Positions 4,383-5,123 of a DNA stretch of 5,123 bases are shown here, one piece after another. Numbering within the stretch: the stretch's first letter is position 1; every line of letters begins with the position of its first letter. The translations under genes were made by a program, and so were the position numbers. A model generated the notes under the pieces. The model did not search any database. It was not told the DNA's origin and was given only the letters and a program-made list of their open reading frames with translations. The DNA comes from Pseudomonas sp. (lineage in GTDB: Bacteria; Pseudomonadota; Gammaproteobacteria; Pseudomonadales; Pseudomonadaceae), in contig DNMQ01000154.1 in NCBI GenBank assembly GCA_003488145.1, positions 2,950-8,072 of the forward strand. Direction: 5' to 3'.

Positions 4383-5123
4383 TCAAGCGTCGCCCCGCAG
4401 TATCTGCGGATCCCCCCTGCCGGCCACTGCGGCAGCCTCGTCCCTGGTAAGCAGCGCCGTGCGCGGCACGTTACGCAGGCGTGCGCAGGCCGCGAGCACG
4501 TTGGCCCAGCTGGCGCGGTTGGCGAATTGCATACCGAATTCATCCAGCGTGCCGCCGCGGTTGCGATAGCCGAGCGCCGAGCACTTGCGCGCGTCCGGCA
4601 GAATCGGCCACAGGTGACCGCGCGCCACTTCCGGCCGCATGTGCGTCAACAGCACGCGCATTTCCATCGCATCCGGGAACAACCGCTCCGCCACGCCTTC
4701 GCTGGCGCGCGCCCCGACTTCCCAATGATCGCGCGGCCCGCGGAAGCGGCCCGGCTCCTGCAGATAGACCAGCCGATAAGCGCAGTCGGCCTCCTTGAGC
4801 CGCTTGGCCGCACGGAGCATCTCGCCCAGCTGATAGCTGCCGTTGGCAATCAGCAGCAATGCCTCGTTGCCCGGCTGCTCCTCGACCACGATGGCGCCGT
4901 CGCGCGCCAACTGCTCGGCCTGGGTCTGATCGAAGTAGCACGGCCGGTCGCGTTTGGGCATGACCAGGCAGGCCAGTTCGCCGCGTGCCTGGTAGATCGA
5001 TGGCAGCAGCGCCAGGGCGCTGTTGTGGTCGGCCGGAAACAGCACCCGGACCATGTCGTTCATCTCTCCGAGCAGCGCCTCGCAGAAGGTCGTGTCTTGA
5101 TGGGACTGCTGGTTCTTGCCGTT
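4383..5123 (-). CDS. Transketolase/phosphoketolase-superfamily enzyme, C-terminal part (gene runs off right edge)
   Basis: The frame is open from the TGA at 4383 to the window edge, giving 246 C-terminal residues. An ATG at 5063 is almost certainly internal. The 20 codons before it continue the protein (NGKNQQSHQDTTFCEALLGE), and SHQD there matches the conserved His-Gln pair of the thiamine-diphosphate-dependent transketolase/phosphoketolase pyrimidine domain. Next come VRVLFPADHNSALALL (25-40) and a CLVMPKRDRP segment (52-61), laid out as in phosphoketolases (LPADANS, then a K-x-P turn). The C-terminal domain ends with ALGYRNRGGTLDEFGMQFAN (about 188-207), comparable to the phosphoketolase GY-x-EEGTTTTPFDM region. 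Databases annotate similar large Pseudomonas proteins as xylulose 5-phosphate 3-epimerase; I recall this label but cannot check it. The cofactor-binding N-terminal half is outside the window, so superfamily membership is firmer than the reaction. Its 3' end faces the secreted-protein gene across 55 bp. Confidence 0.72.
   Translation of the reverse strand, partial: NGKNQQSHQDTTFCEALLGEMNDMVRVLFPADHNSALALLPSIYQARGELACLVMPKRDRPCYFDQTQAEQLARDGAIVVEEQPGNEALLLIANGSYQLGEMLRAAKRLKEADCAYRLVYLQEPGRFRGPRDHWEVGARASEGVAERLFPDAMEMRVLLTHMRPEVARGHLWPILPDARKCSALGYRNRGGTLDEFGMQFANRASWANVLAACARLRNVPRTALLTRDEAAAVAGRGDPQILRGDA

Noticed and set aside
4481..4941. Open frames of 105 (plus) and 133 (minus) codons inside the phosphoketolase-like gene
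   Set aside because: Arg/Ala/Gly-rich translations typical of alternate frames in GC-rich coding DNA; the frame at 4383-5123 has the family motifs.

Overview
The window looks like ordinary chromosome from a Pseudomonas-group gammaproteobacterium. Base composition is GC-rich, codon use is Pseudomonas-like, and the divergent pair fpr/finR followed by erdR is a familiar Pseudomonas neighbourhood. The protein sequences read like Pseudomonas orthologues recalled from memory; no search was possible. There is no rRNA, tRNA, insertion sequence, CRISPR array, prophage or other mobile signature.

Seven protein genes alternate perfectly in strand (- + - + - + -), so each appears to be its own transcription unit. 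From left to right: (1) the N-terminal 72 codons of ferredoxin-NADP+ reductase fpr, reading off the left edge; (2) its divergent LysR-type redox regulator finR; (3) erdR, a NarL/LuxR-type response regulator of acetate and alcohol metabolism; (4) a ten-helix DMT/EamA family transporter; (5) a DTW-domain tRNA acp3U transferase (TapT/YfiP type); (6) a small secreted protein of the putative quorum-sensing-regulated virulence factor family (PA3611-like); (7) the C-terminal 246 residues of a transketolase/phosphoketolase-superfamily enzyme, reading in from the right edge.

Three divergent gaps hold most of the regulatory signal. The 113-bp fpr-finR gap has a plausible fpr promoter with an AT-rich dyad just upstream, well placed as a FinR operator. 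The 245-bp erdR-transporter gap holds candidate erdR promoters, two hairpin-forming repeats, and an AANAANAA Hfq/Crc-type motif next to the erdR ribosome binding site. The 127-bp gap before the secreted-protein gene holds its strong Shine-Dalgarno sequence. Two of the three convergent junctions are only 14 and 12 bp long with no visible terminator. The third has a clear hairpin terminator.

Functionally, fpr and finR form a redox-stress module and erdR is a carbon-source switch. The other genes are housekeeping or poorly characterised and do not obviously form a pathway together. I see no strong case for a wholly new system. The best leads are the erdR leader, the FinR operator and the little-studied phosphoketolase-like enzyme at the right edge.
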